From Petrosia ficiformis (Eukaryota > Porifera > Demospongiae > Haplosclerida > Petrosiidae), in contig OX345640.1 of assembly GCA_947044365.1 (NCBI GenBank), positions 62,001 through 126,000 on the forward strand: 64,000 bases of DNA. Direction: 5' to 3'. Below, piece after piece: positions 49,005 through 63,475 of the stretch. Within the stretch, counting starts at the first letter, position 1. Each line of letters starts with the position of its first letter. The notes beneath the pieces were generated by a model. The model was not told the origin of the DNA and did no database searches. It was given only the letters and a program-made list of their open reading frames with translations. A program made the translations under genes and the position numbers.

Positions 49005-52000
49005 ATGTCTGCAGCCGCAGCTCTGCTTGTGTGTTTACTTGCAATTCTGACTTCTCATGCAGGTAATATGAAAATATGATGTATTTGTATATCTATAATA
49101 ATATTTTTCTGCAGTTATTAAAATGGTTTGCATAATTTATATTTGCTGCAAATATTTTATAAACTGATAATTGTATATTATTATTACACACAGAGTCACA
49201 GTGCACTCATGGTGATCTACGTCTTGTTGGAGGTTCTGGAAGTTATGAGGGTAATGTACAGATCTGTATTAATGGAGTATGGGGATGGGTCTGTGATAAT
49301 AGCTGGGATTCTAATGATGCTCAAGTTGTTTGTAGACAACTAGGATTCTCTACTACAAGTTCGTAGATGTAATGCTAATAATTATATAAATTGATATTAT
49401 CCTTATAATAATAGATGTTGTATACAGATACTACTCATATTATGGATATGGTAATGGTACCATTTGGTTGGATTATATGTATTGTGGTGGATCTGAGACT
49501 AAACTGATTGACTGTAATCATGCTTACGATATTGGAGTCACCTATTGTGGTTATAGTGAGATGGCTGGTGTCTTCTGTCCATGTAAGTTTCACATAATAA
49601 TCACACTGTAATGAAGTAAAGGTATTTTTCCATTAGTTGGTGGTGGTTGTACAGCTGGTGACATACGTCTTGCTAACTTCTATACTAGCAGTTATGGAAG
49701 GAGTGAGGGACGAGTTGAAGTCTGTCACAATAATGAATGGGGAACAGTGTGTGATGATGGATGGAGTTATTATGATGCTAGAGTAGCATGCAAACAATTG
49801 GGATATGGTGGCACATATTTCAGTTATTACAGTTATGCATACTTTGGTTCTGGATCAGGATCAATATGGCTGGATGATCTGGGATGTTCTGGAAGTGAAA
49901 CAAGTTTATTCAGTTGTTCTAGTGCTGGGTTAGGCAATCATGACTGTGGTCATTATGAAGATGCAGGAGTGAGATGTTTCTGTGAGTATATCCATCATCA
50001 TTTAGACATTTATCATGTGATGTATCATGTGCCTCTTTATGCAGCAACTGGTCCATCATGTACCAATGGAGCTGTTCGACTATGGAGTGCATATAATACT
50101 CCCCCTAATGAAGGTGTTATTCAAGTTTGTATTAGTGGTACATGGTATGCAATATGCCATTACTATTACTCTTGCTACATTGCTAAAACAGTATGTGTTC
50201 AGTTGGGATATCCTGGAGCAGTTGGTAAGTGAAATAACATAAATGTCATCATCCACATATTTATTTATGTATCTTTAGCTTTAAGATCTAATGCTGGTTT
50301 CTACTATGGATATAGTTACTATAATGAGTATTATCGATACAACTGCTACAGTTCCTCCTTCACTAGCTTGTCTCAATGTTCTAAGTATTACTATTATTAC
50401 TGTGGTGCTTATAATGATGCATTAGGAGTAGTCTGTTATGATCCAAGTGCAGGTAAATGTATATAATTATGTGAATATCTGTTCAATTATTTAATTTGGT
50501 AACTAAAAATATCTTATATGATAATTAATATCTCACTCAACAGGTGACTCATGTGAAAGTGGCGAAGTTCGTTTGGTTGATGGAGAAACAGATGATGAAG
50601 GAAGGGTAGAGTATTGTTATGATGGTGCTTGGGCTCCTGTATGTTCACTAAATTCTTACACAGCTTCTCTCATGTGTCAAAAATTGGGATACACTCAATT
50701 CACATGTAAGAAATGTTAATTTTATCCAGTGTCATTTCATATAACATGTTATTATACAGGGGGTACAATATATGATGACCAGAGATTTGGTGACAGTAAC
50801 ATTCAGAGTAACTTCAATTATGTATATTGTAACAGTGGACATACTGATCTTGATGATTGTTATGTATACAATAAAGGGAGTGGTTGTTACATATCAACAT
50901 CAACATGTGGAACAGAGTATGGACTCAGATGTTATAGTGAGTAATACAACATATCTTACACATACTGAGTATTACATCATTCTTATCACAGATCCTGGTG
51001 AATGTACTGATGGTGAAGTACGACTTGCTGATGGAGATATTATACAAGAAGGAAGACCTGAAGTCTGTATTAATGGAGTATGGGGTTCAATATGTCAGTC
51101 ATCATGGAATACTATTGATGGTTATGTCTTCTGTAACACATTAGGATATGATGGTCCAAGTATGTCATGTATAATACACTGAAGACTATACTTAATATAC
51201 ACTATCCTTTATACTCTAGATCCATATATTTATTACTATTCTTACTTTGGAAGTGGTAATGGACCCATTGTATGGAACTCTGTATACTGTGGTGGATGGG
51301 AACAAGATATACATGATTGTTCAAAAACTGTCTATCCAAGTTTCTATTGTCCCTCATCTTATATTGCTGGTGTTCTTTGCAAAGAAGGTCAGTTCATAAA
51401 GTAAGCACACACAATTTATTGTCCTAATATTATGCAGGATGTGAAGATGGTGATGTGAGACTTGTGGGAGGTGACTATACTAATGAGGGAACAGTTGAAG
51501 TATGTTATGATGATCTTTGGGGTCTTGTGGGAGACATAGGTTGGACTGATGGAGATGCTAAAGTTGTTTGTAATCAACTTGGACATGCAGATGGAAGTAA
51601 GTGTTTTAATTGTATACTAATAATATGATAACTATTACTATACAGCTGCTGTACCAAAACATGGTTCATATTATGGTAAACCTAATAAGACCATCCATTT
51701 CAAAGATGTCAGTTGTATAGGAAATGAAGATAACCTTGCAGATTGCACTAAAACTCAATTATCCATTAACACTGGTAAACAAATATTGAATGAAACTGAT
51801 GTAGCTGGTGTGGATTGTATATATGATCCACCCACTGAACCTCCATGTATTGAGAATCCTGATATTGATCCAAGTGATGCTTGTGGTAGTCTAGGAGCAT
51901 TCAGACTTATAAATAATGGAAATCCATCAACTACTGAAGGAAGGTTGGAGTATTGTAATGGTAATTGGTGGACTCCTGTGTGTACTATGGATGAGAGAAC

Positions 52001-54878
52001 AGCTACTGTTGCTTGCAGACATTTCGGACACACTCAATACTCATGTAAGTATTAAGTCTTAACAAGATACTAAAGTTATTTATTTATAACAGGGGGAGCA
52101 ATTGCAGAGAATGGAGAGTATAGTACACTACTACAGTATAGCTTAATACAAAACATCACATGTAGTGGTTCAGAGGTCTCTCTGTCAGAATGTACTGTTT
52201 ATCAACCTGATGATAGTTGTCTACCATGGTGTCCCTATAACAATATTGGACTGAGGTGTTATGGTATGATTATTGTTTCTCCTTTGTCAATTAACTATAT
52301 AGTTTCTCCTTCCATTTTCTGCAGATCCTGGAAAATGTGAAGAAGGAACAGTTAGAATAGTTGATGGTGTTATTGAACAAGAGGGTAGAGTTGAGTTCTG
52401 TGTTAATCAAGTATGGGGTAGTGTGTGTGATGAAGGATGGGACAAGACTGATGCTCATGTAGTCTGTCAACAGATGGGACATCCTGAACTAGGTATAACA
52501 TATCACATATATATTACTCCTGTCTTATAACAATCTTGTTCTTCAGAACCCGTTGTATTTACTGGATCATATTTTGGTGATGGGAAATATCCTATTGTGT
52601 ATTCTAATTTGAAATGTGGAGGATGGGAAAATGATATTTCTGATTGTGAAAAGGATAACTACCTTGACTTCTCATGTTCACGTAACAATGTAGCTGGATT
52701 GTTGTGTGGATATGGTAAGTCTGAAATTGTGACATCTTCTGTACAAAATATCTATAATACATACATACATATAGATTGTAACGATGGTGATGTACAACTA
52801 GTAGGAGGAACTAACAAGAATGAAGGAACAGTAGAAGTGTGTTTTGATAATCTGTGGGGTCTCGTTGAGGAAGCAGGATGGAGTGCAAATGATGCTGAAA
52901 TTGTTTGTAAGCAACTTGGATATGAAGTTGAGGGTAAGTATACATAATTAGCTTGAACAAATTTTAGAGTATGCTGAATACATTACATTAGGTAGAGTAA
53001 GTACTGCATATGGTGGTTCACAATATGGTAAACCAGCTAAAACAGTTCACTTGACTAATGTACAATGTACTGGAGATGAGGAGAGTATTCATGAGTGTAC
53101 TCAGACATCATATTCTCTTGAAGAGGGAAAGAATAAATTAGACATGGTTGAAGTAGCCGGAGTGAAATGTTATGTCCCAACTACATGTGTGCCTCCTCCA
53201 ACTGGAGGAACATCCTGTGTTAATGGAGAGATAAAACTGACTGGTGACAATGCTAACAATGGTGAAGGTGTATTGCAATACTGTTATAAGGGAAATTGGT
53301 CTCCATTCTGTTCACTGGATGAGAGGGAAGCTACAGTGGTATGTAGACAACTAGGATTTGTAGAATATGATTGTAAGTTAACTGTTATTAATGTATAATG
53401 AGTATGATATGATATTCTTAATAGCGGTGTCTATATTCACTGATGGAAGGTTTGACCTTACTGCATCAAATACTAGTCTCTTTGAGAATTTCACATGTGC
53501 TGGTGAACAGGCATATGTTAGCTTGAGTGATTGTAATCTAGCTGATAGCTGTCAGTCAACTTGTAAAAATGCCATTGGAATTAGATGTTCAGGTGAGTTA
53601 TAATAATTATAATGGTTAATATATTAATGAGATGTACAATTATCAATTATTAGCAACTGCAAATTGTGAGGAAGGAGCAGTCCGTCTAAAGGATGGTGAT
53701 ATTGAACAGGAGGGTAGAATTGAAGTATGTGCTAATAATATATGGGGTAGTATATGTGGTGATGGATTTGATTTCACTGATGCCTATGTTGTGTGTAAGG
53801 AACTTGGTCTGGGAGTATCAGGTATAATAATAATAATGCACAATAATTATAATGTAATATTGTTCTCTGTATATTATCAGAACCCACTGTCTATACTAAC
53901 TCCTATTTTGGTGATGGTAATGTACCTATTGTATATTCTAATATGGGGTGTAGAGGATATGAGAATACTGTACTAGAATGTACTAAACAAGAGTTTGGAA
54001 CTTTCACTTGTTCTCGTGATAAAGTTGCTGGAGCAGTATGTCAGGATGGTATGTGATGATTTCATTTATAATAATGAATGTATTTCAACACTTTACCATT
54101 ACAGCATGTGAAGAAGGTACCACAAGACTAGTAGGAGGAAGAGAAGACACAGAGGGTACTGTTGAAATATGTTACTTTAATCTCTGGGGTCTTGTGTCAG
54201 TAACTGGCTGGGATGATACTGATGCTTCAATTGTGTGTTATGAACTAGGATATTCAAGAGATGGTAAATTATAATTATGGTGATGTTATGCTTACTCTTT
54301 ATGTTGTCTCACAGGTGCTGTTAGTTTTGTTGATTCACATTATGGTAAACCCAACAAAACAGTTCATTTAAGTAATGTTGCTTGTAATGGATCAGAATCT
54401 TCACTTAAGAACTGTGATGCAGCGCACATCCCACCTGATGAAGGAAGAGAGGTGTATATGCATGTGGAAGTTGCTGGTGTGTCCTGTATTGAAATACTTC
54501 CCAGTCCCACAGTATCAGTTGGCACAACTGATACTATTACCAAAATAATAAAAAACAATGGTTTTGCTGTTGGTATGGGTATAGTTGTAGTTCTTGTGGT
54601 TTTGTCAATACTAGTCATTATCAGGTAATACAATATTATTATAACAACATAAATAATATTCTTTACTGACATATAATTATAGTCTTGTTGCTTACCTGCT
54701 CTTCAAGAGATCCAAGGAAGATAAAGATATTCGTGTTCCTTCAAATGCCCAGAAAATGACCCTGTCTTCTCTACAAGGACAGGAACAAGGAGTAGTTAAT
54801 CCAGTGGCTTTACCATATGATGGAGGTGATATTCCAGATGATGACCTGGCAGAAATGTATGCTAATGTGCGTCGTTGA
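49005..54878 (+). CDS. Multi-SRCR type I membrane receptor, copy B (23 exons, 12 SRCR domains)
   Basis: Exons: 49005-49062, 49194-49358, 49415-49582, 49637-49981, 50045-50224, 50279-50452, 50544-50705, 50760-50936, 50992-51159, 51220-51387, 51438-51596, 51646-52044, 52093-52263, 52325-52492, 52547-52714, 52775-52933, 52992-53372, 53425-53592, 53654-53821, 53881-54048, 54105-54263, 54315-54624, 54683-54878. All phases close to 1512 residues. The exon plan is identical to copy A, with small in-frame indels (one Ser more in exon 6, one Gly fewer in exon 7, two residues more in exon 17). Ectodomains are nearly identical to copy A, most strikingly exons 18-21 with their introns. The membrane helix ([18 protein letters not shown]), the stalk before it and the last tail residues ([13 protein letters not shown]) differ clearly. 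Both tails keep [16 protein letters not shown]. It converges on the third SRCR gene. Confidence 0.93.
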
Positions 54879-55442
54879 TTGACACATTCACATGAGTAAC
54901 TGACTTAAATACACAAACATGTATAATTATACATATATAACTTTTAAACTTGTTTTGCTGCCGTACATATTTATGAATATACTATATAATTAGTACATAT
55001 AGGCTTTACTTTTATTATGTATTATGTTTATACAATAGGCTTGACATTTCTGCTGCTATAAAATATTTGTGCCCTTTTTTGAACAAACGTTTACAATTAT
55101 ATCTATACTGATTGATTACCACATTACAGCAGTAGCAAAGTATATTTGGTTCACCTCAATCATATATGTTATTAATTATTCAAATTTCAATGTATTCATT
55201 ATGCCACTCAATGTTGATGTCATGATAACATTGGGATAGTGTTATCAGTCCTCAGCTGTGAAATGTATATTACAGTAGATAGATATTATAAATATTTGTT
55301 CACAATTTGCAAGCAATCATTCTTTATTGTGAAAAATGTACAACAATAATATAATAATAAAATATTAGCAGAATCAGCTAGTTACTTAACATAATAGTTA
55401 TTAATGCATGTGTATCTAACATGTAATGTGTGAAACTGTTAT
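54879..55442. other. Convergent intergenic region between SRCR copy B and gene C
   Basis: AT-rich 3' flanks of two convergent genes. The first ~50 bases resemble the 3' flank of copy A; the rest is unique and contains poly-A-like AATAAA on both strands. No coding signal. Confidence 0.6.
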
Positions 55443-58400
55443 CTACTGCTCCATTTTAACAAAGCCATCTCCGGAAGAAGAGAATGATACCATACTATCT
55501 CTATTACGATTCACAACAGAATACAAAGGCATAGAGCCATCATCATATTCAGTCTTTTGAGTATGAAACTCATCCACTTTCTGTGATCCTTTTCTTTTTT
55601 GTTGTAATATAAACATGATTCCAAATAGACTACAGAAAATAACTATAAGTTATGAATTTATTTAGTTATATTAATACGTACCATATCACCGAGAGAACAC
55701 TAAGAACAGCACATACACCAAGTATACCAGCAAACACATAAAGAGTATTTTCAGATACACCACCACTGGAAGTTTGAGATTCTACTGGTAGTACAAGTAC
55801 TGTTGTTGAAGTAACAGGTGGTGCTGGACAGGACACACCAGCTACATTGTATTGTGAACCATCATTGAGTGGTAGTTTATATGCAGTACAGTCAGTGAGT
55901 CTGGTCTCTCTTTCAGAACAATAAACATTATTCAAATGTACTGTTTTATTCGGTTTACCAAACTTTGAACCTGTTACTGGTGTAGCATCTAAAATAAAAT
56001 ATGAAAATGATAATATAATTATATAATATATTTATATCACTTACATCTTGTTTCTAGACCTAATTGAGAACATACTACAATAGCATCAGTATCTCCCCAA
56101 TTTGAATCAGAAATCAAACCCCATAGATGATCAAAACATATCTCAACTGTTCCCTCCATGTCATTTGATCCTCCAACAAGTTTTAAATCTCCGTCAACAC
56201 AGTCTAGAGGATTATATATGTGAACAAATACATATTAATTGATAAAAACAGTTAGAAGATATGATTAAGATACAAACAGTACCAAATGAAGTAGAAAGGG
56301 CTAATGAACACATAAGTAATCACAAGTTCATAACACCACTAAAATGAGACTCACCATCAGCACACATGACTCCTGCAGCATTTCCCTTAGAACATGTAAT
56401 ATTAGGATAAACTGACTTTGGACAGGAATATATGCTTGATTCATGACCAACACATTTCACATTAGAATAAACTATTGGTCCATAACCACCTCCAAATACT
56501 GAATCAATATAGGCTGTGGATTCTAAAGGTGTACATTACAACACATAATAGTATTGTACACTGCAATAAATTATAATGCACTACCATCTTCAGCAAATCC
56601 TAGCTGTTTACAAACAATGAATGAGTCTGTTTTATCCCATCCATCATCACATATACTGCTCCATATACCATCAATACACACTTCTACTCTGCCTTGTTGT
56701 TCTATAGAACCATCAGCAAGACGAATAGAATTTTCTACACAACCACTTTTAGCTAAACAAGTATTGGAAATGAAACAGGTTTATTTGTACACATTGTACA
56801 ATAAACATACTATAACATCTTATTCCTACATTATTAGTACATGTCGGAACACATCCTTCTGCTGAAAAGGAACAATCAGACAATTTACTGGCAGAGTTAG
56901 AACAAGAGATACTGCTGAACAGACTGTAGTTTAATGCACTATTACCAAATTCACCATTAGTGAATATTGAGGCAGCTATAAATAGAAATTGTATGTAATT
57001 ATATCATACATGACACTTAAGTGGTGATTTCACTGACACAAAAGAAATATAATCATCTTGACTTACTACTGAGATTGTATCCCTTTGCTTTACAAGCAAC
57101 TGAAGCAACAACACTATCAACTGAACAGAATGGAGACCACTGACCATTGTAACAATACATTAGACGACCTTCTGCATCATTCAATCCTCCAAAAAGTTGC
57201 ATATCTCCAACTTGGCACATGGGAATTGGACTTAAAGTGGGAGTCACAGCACAAACAGGTGGCTCTGTAGTTTGTTCATTAGGGACACAATACACTCCTG
57301 CTACACTTGTATTTCGAGCAAGTAATTTCCCTTGATCATAAGCATACATAGTATTAGTACATTCAGTAAGTACTGCTTCAGTTCCAATGCATCCATAACT
57401 TGTTGCAGCGAGTGTTTTATTAACCTTTCCATAAAATGAACCAGATTTGCTCATAGATCCTATGTAATATAGTGGTGACATACTCATCCTGATATTAATT
57501 AAAGGTCTTACCATCAGATGAGTATTGCAGTTGTCTACAGACAACCTGGGCATCATTATCATCCCATTCAGCATCTCCTATCATACTCCATAGTCCATCT
57601 TGACACATGATAACTGTACCTTCATTCACATCTGGTCCTCCGACTAACTGTATTTCACCATTCTGACAATCTTGGAACATATGATAGTGATTCTATTTAA
57701 TAGTCTTACATGGTTACACTTACTATCTCTACACAATACTCCAGCAACATTGCTTCTTGAGCAAGTAGATAATGGGTACTTATTTCCATCACATAATCCT
57801 AGATCTCTCTCAAACCCACTACATTTCAAATTGGAATAGACTATGGGACCATAACCATCACCAAACTGAGAACCAGAGTAAACTAATGGTTCTGTAAAAA
57901 TAATAATTGTTTGAAGTACCATTACAATAAACAGTATGATTATAATAGTATATATACCTGCTAGATCAAAACCAAACTGGCTACATGCAACTAAACCATC
58001 AGATTGATCCCAATCACTGTCACATACACTACCCCAAACTCCATTTAAACACACTTCAACTCTTCCTTCTTGCTGCAAAGCACCATCCATTAACTGAATT
58101 CTGCCTTCTTCACATGTGCCTCTTTCTATGAGATGGATAATTAACTATCATGCAGTGTAATATGATCTTTATTTACCATAACATCTTATAGCAAGTGGAT
58201 TAGAACATTCTGAAGTACAAGTTGCAGACAAATTACAGGAAGCAAATGAAGAGGCATCACCAGAACAATTCAAACTCTGAAAGTAGCTCAGGTTTGAAGA
58301 TGGATTGAAACGACTATCATCAAAAACAGCAGCCCCTGTGGAATTGAAATCTTGAAATAGGAATTCATAACATTTTAACTCACAATCATAATCAGTGAAC

Positions 58401-61400
58401 CCGTTCTCTCGACAGGCTACAGATGCTTCATCAAGTTCCAGTGAACAGAATGGAGACCAGGTACCATTAATACAATACTGTAGATTGCCATCCTTATTAG
58501 ACCCAGAGTCAAGTCTGATATTTCCACTAGTACACTCACTACCACTGACTGATGCTGGTATACAACCAGCTGGTAGACAAGATACTCCAGCCACATGAAC
58601 CATATCAATTAGAGTTTTTCCTTCGTTTAGCGAATAGAATGTATATGCACATCCATCAAGACCTGCCTCTTCACCAGAACATTGTACATCACTTAACATT
58701 ATAGTCTTGGCAGGTTTCCCATAGTATGAACCACTGTAGGCTTTAGCATCTATAGCAGCATGAAGTAAATATAACAGAGTATTATTATTTATAAAGTGAA
58801 AGTCTTACTGTCAGGAGAAAATCCTAACAGTTTACAGATCAACTTTGCATCTTTCTCGTCCCATGATGAATCAGTAATGAGTCCCCACAGGTTATCATAA
58901 CACACTTCGACAGTACCCTCAGTTTCTTTGCTTCCTCCAATCAATCGTACATCACCATTATTACAATCTAATTAATGGTAAGTTTTGATATGTCAACCAA
59001 AACATGTAATCATATACTATTTACCATATCCACACAGAACACCTGCAACTTGACTACGAGGACAAGAGAATTGAAGGTAATCACTCTTACTACAATCAGC
59101 CAGTGAATTTTCAAATCCAATACAAGCCATATTGGAATATACTATCGGATACTGACCATCGCCGAAATGAGATTCAATGAACGCAATTGGTTCTATTAAT
59201 CATAAATATTATACATCAATCATATACACATTGTCTTATGTGTACCTAATTCAGGGTGTCCTAACTGCTGACATGCTACATGAGCATCTGTCTTGTCCCA
59301 TCCATCATCACATACTGTACCCCATACCCCATCTATACACACTTCTACTCTCCCTTCTTGTTCAATCAATCCATCTGCTAGCCGTATTGTTCCATCACTA
59401 CACACACCAGGATCTATAAAAGGATAACAAGATGAAACAAGTACATATATTATCAAGATGAAGAGACACACCGAAACATCTCAAACCAATATTAGTTCCT
59501 GGACACAAAGGTAGACAATCAGCTTCATACACATCACAATCTCCAAGTGTTGTTTCAGATGCAGTATCACTACAGGAAATGTTTTGCAAGAGACTGTAGT
59601 TCTGTAGAGATCCAAATTCTCCAGTAGTAATGATAGCACCCCCTGTATGTACAAAAATATTAGAATTAGTATATATTAATCTGATTATAATTCTTACAAG
59701 TATAAGCGTTGAATCCAAGTTGTTTACAAGCTACAGTAGCTGCACGTTCATCCAGATAGCAGAATGGTGTCCACAGTCCATTGTGGCAGTAAACCAGTCT
59801 TCCTTCCCTGTTAGATCCACCATTCTGTAACTGTATCATACCATTGTCACATTCTGATCCACTCTTTGGAACACTCATAGTAGTACATGAAGGAGGAGTG
59901 GGTGGTTCAGGATGACAATCTACACCAGCAACACTATGATTCTTGTATATGGTCTTTCCCTCAATGAGTGATATTGCTGTCTTGGTGCATTCCTCAATTC
60001 TTACCTCTGTTCCTTGACAGTTAACATTTACAAGATGGATTGTCTTATTTGGTCGACCATACTGTGAATTGTAAACAGCTGTAGCATCTATAAAATTAGC
60101 AAAAAATGGAATCAACTTTCGTACAAGAATAGATTATTCATTGACCTGCTGTACTATATCCTAGTTGCCAGCATACAACACTTGCATCATCATCATCCCA
60201 TCCTCCTTGATCAACTAACCCCCAAAGACCAGCATAACAAACTTCAACTGTTCCTTCAGAATCTTTATCACCATTTACAAGTCTCACATCACCATCCACA
60301 CAATCTGAATATAATTTATTATTTTATAACAAGAATTATATATATTGTGTTATTTCATTATAATAATTAAAGGGCTGAGATCCATAGTGGTTTAAAAACA
60401 CTCTGTGTTTCAAGAGCAGATAAAATCAAAAATATTTCAGATTCAGTGAGGTATATCCAATTTCCTGTAGTTGATTTTGGGTTAGGTCAACTGTGGTTCA
60501 GAACCCTTTGATTATTAGTATTACATGTACATGTATATAAGTACCTTCAGCACACAGGACACCAGCTGTATTGAAACGTGAACAAGTACTAAACCTGAGG
60601 TAATCTTTTCTTGTACAATCCATGATATTCTTCTCCCATCCTTGACAATCTATTAAACTCCAAACAATGGGATATATTCCATCTTGAAAACGTGATTCAT
60701 TATAAGCAACTGGGGCTATTATATAAATGAAGATGTAATGATGATATATTTCGTCATTAGAAACACTAACCTAAACCACCATCATAGCCTAGTTGTCTAC
60801 ATAGAACATAGGCATCAATTTCATTCCAATCAGCATCACAGATAGCTCCCCATACTCCATAGTAACAGACTTCAACTCTACCCTCTTGTTCGATATCTCC
60901 ATCAACAAGACGAAATGTTCCTTCATCACACATTCCAGGATCTAATGTACAACGTTCAGAAGTGTATATTATATTCATTTTCCTAACCTTTAAATTTTAT
61001 TTTTTATTTCATACCATGGTGCATGAGTGATGGTTATGCTATGCCTACACCCTTCAATTGTTTATACTTTGATCAGTACATATAAAAGGGTTACTTGGTT
61101 CAAGTGTTTATTGTAGATAATTTAAGTTGACTAAGTGTTTGTTTATGTATTACGTATATAATTAACCCTCGCCCACACAGGCAGAGCTGAGGGTTACTGT
61201 AATCATATTTATAATTATAGGTATTATGTATAATTTAGCACAATCACTTACCAAAACACTGCATTCCATATTCTGTTGCACATTCCTGTACTGTACAACT
61301 TGAAGTAACTTTCAAATCACATTCAGCAAGACTAGATTCAGTTGCTAGCCAATTGCAAACAAACGTATTGAAATCTCCAATCAATCCTGCAGTCCCGTAC

Positions 61401-63475
61401 CTCTCATCATTATATATTGCAGCCCCTGTATAGAAAGAATAATATAGTGAATTGCAAAACTATTGTTATAATAGAACTGACTTACAAGTGTACTGGAGAT
61501 GACCTTTTGATTTACAAATGACTGTTGCTTCTTCATCATGAAGAACACAAAATGGAGTCCAGTGATGTTCATAACAGTATTCCACTCTTCCTTCATCTGT
61601 ATCAGAGTCTGAAAATTGCTTTCTAAAACGAACATCACCATCAGTGCAATTGTAGTCTATTAAAGATTGAAGTACATATTGCAATGGATATAGATTATTA
61701 TTAAATGAAGTCTAACCTCCCGCAACTGATTCACATCTTATACCAACCAGCTCCCACATGGGATTGTCACATGTACTATCATAAGTACGAGCACATTCAG
61801 TGAAGTGTACCTCACTACCAGTACAGTCATAACGAAATGGATTAATATATCTAATAAACCCATACACAAGATCAACATTATAAAATACTTGTGTATCTGG
61901 AGAGTCAAACAAATAGTGGATAATTTAAATTCATGAGAAATATGATTGTCATACGTGTACTTCCACTGTAGCCCAAGTCTCGACAAGCAACTTTAGCATC
62001 GGTACACCAAAAACTCTTTGTGCAAACACCTCTCCACTGACCACTAGTTGTACAAATTTGTAACATTCCTTCACTGTCAGGAGTTGCTGCATAAGCACTC
62101 CATAACTGTAGATCCAGTACACCACCACACGCTATATACAACAATAATTATTATAATTGTATGTAATAGTGTTAACTCCCTTATCTCACATGGACAAATG
62201 AGTGCTGCATCTTGATTATGAGTACATGTAGTTGATTGATAGAAATCACCAGGACAGTCAGTCAGTCTTTCTTCATCACCGGTACACCCCAAATTTTCAA
62301 CAAATATATCACCATATCCAATGTTGAACTGAGTACTACCTTGAAAGGCCACTACACCTGTAGTATTTATAATATAATCAAACAAGGAAGTGCATTAGCA
62401 CACTAAGAGTGTACCTTCAGTTGGATAACCTAACATTCTACAAATGACTTTAGCATCATTTTCATCCCATCCATTATCACATATTGTACCAAATGATCCT
62501 TCGTTACACAACATAGGCACTCCAGATTTACCAGTACCTCTAATAAAAACCACATTACCATCAACACATGCTATAGAAGTACATGCAATAGTATAAATGA
62601 TGTTCTATAGTGCCATTTCAATTAGAACTCACGAGGGCATCTAACTCCAGCATCCTCTGAATGATCACAGTTGTGAGATCCAATCGCTTCACCCCGAGGG
62701 CAACTGAATATGTTTCCTTCAGTGCCAACACAATAAACATTGTCAAGCCATATGTTTCCAGTTCCCTCGCCAAAATATGCACCTTGGAATGCTACAGCGC
62801 CTATGAAATGAAAGATACAAAAATCTAATGATGTGAATCAATATAATTATCTCAGACATACCATCTGAAGGGTACCCAATATGTCTGCAAAAAACTCTAG
62901 CATCAACTGTACCCCAGTTGTCATCACAAATAGTTCCCCATTGATTATTATAACATGCTTCAGCTCTTCCTTCTCTTCCCATTGTGCCACCAACAATTTG
63001 AACAGAGCCTGCACCACATGCACTGTCTAACAATAATAGTATACATAACAGCTTTAGTAGGACATTATCACAACTACAATGCATGGAAAAAATTAACACA
63101 AGAGTTTTCTCATATTATAACTTTAGTAATTATACTAGATTTTCGCGATACGCGTGCTGGTAAGAAGGTGGGAGGGTTACACAACCGACCGGCCATGACT
63201 TGCGTGCAAAAGCGCGATGTGAGCTCCGTATGCATTGTTGATATGTGCAGACTGTTTTATATATCCTGACATCTCTAAAGTCCAAAAAAAGTATATTGTA
63301 AGTTTACACCTGCAGACGTCATACTGGTTAATAATAAGTTACTATCATGTTTGTGTTCATGTTGATCTAGCAGTCAGATCATATATTTAGCAATTCCCTC
63401 AGTTAAGTACTCACCAACAGAAGGAGTTAATTCGATGAAGCTCAACAAGATAAGGTATATTACAGCACTTTCCAT
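55443..63475 (-). CDS. Multi-SRCR type I membrane receptor, gene C (29 exons, 15 SRCR domains)
   Basis: Exons: 63415-63475, 62862-63026, 62633-62800, 62415-62570, 62190-62357, 61961-62131, 61717-61896, 61486-61656, 61252-61425, 60771-60941, 60545-60715, 60146-60304, 59698-60087, 59472-59642, 59246-59413, 59025-59192, 58809-58967, 58384-58749, 58177-58335, 57958-58125, 57724-57891, 57512-57670, 57067-57459, 56811-56975, 56585-56752, 56355-56522, 56045-56203, 55682-55988, 55443-55629. Phases close to 1845 residues. Signal peptide [20 protein letters not shown], fifteen SRCR domains, a Thr/Ser-rich stalk, one helix ([20 protein letters not shown]) and a 60-residue tail with [12 protein letters not shown]. 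Domain order matches copies A and B but with one extra A-B-C triplet. Exons 13, 18 and 23 each fuse the end of a B domain to the start of a C domain. One donor is unusual (GTCAATG after exon 12), and exon 25 uses GTAGTG. Confidence 0.92.

Larger units (their letters stand above)
42131..54935. repeat. Tandem segmental duplication, ~6.45 kb unit, two copies
   Basis: Sequence from 42131 (AAGCAGACAGTGTACTCTGG, inside ZRANB1's last exon) through the first SRCR gene matches sequence from 48582 onward at a constant offset of about 6451-6452 bases. The match covers the 3' part of ZRANB1, the 290-base spacer, and all 23 exons and most introns of the SRCR gene. Similarity fades about 50 bases after each SRCR stop codon. 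Offsets drift by only tens of bases over the whole unit, which suggests a recent event. Confidence 0.95.
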
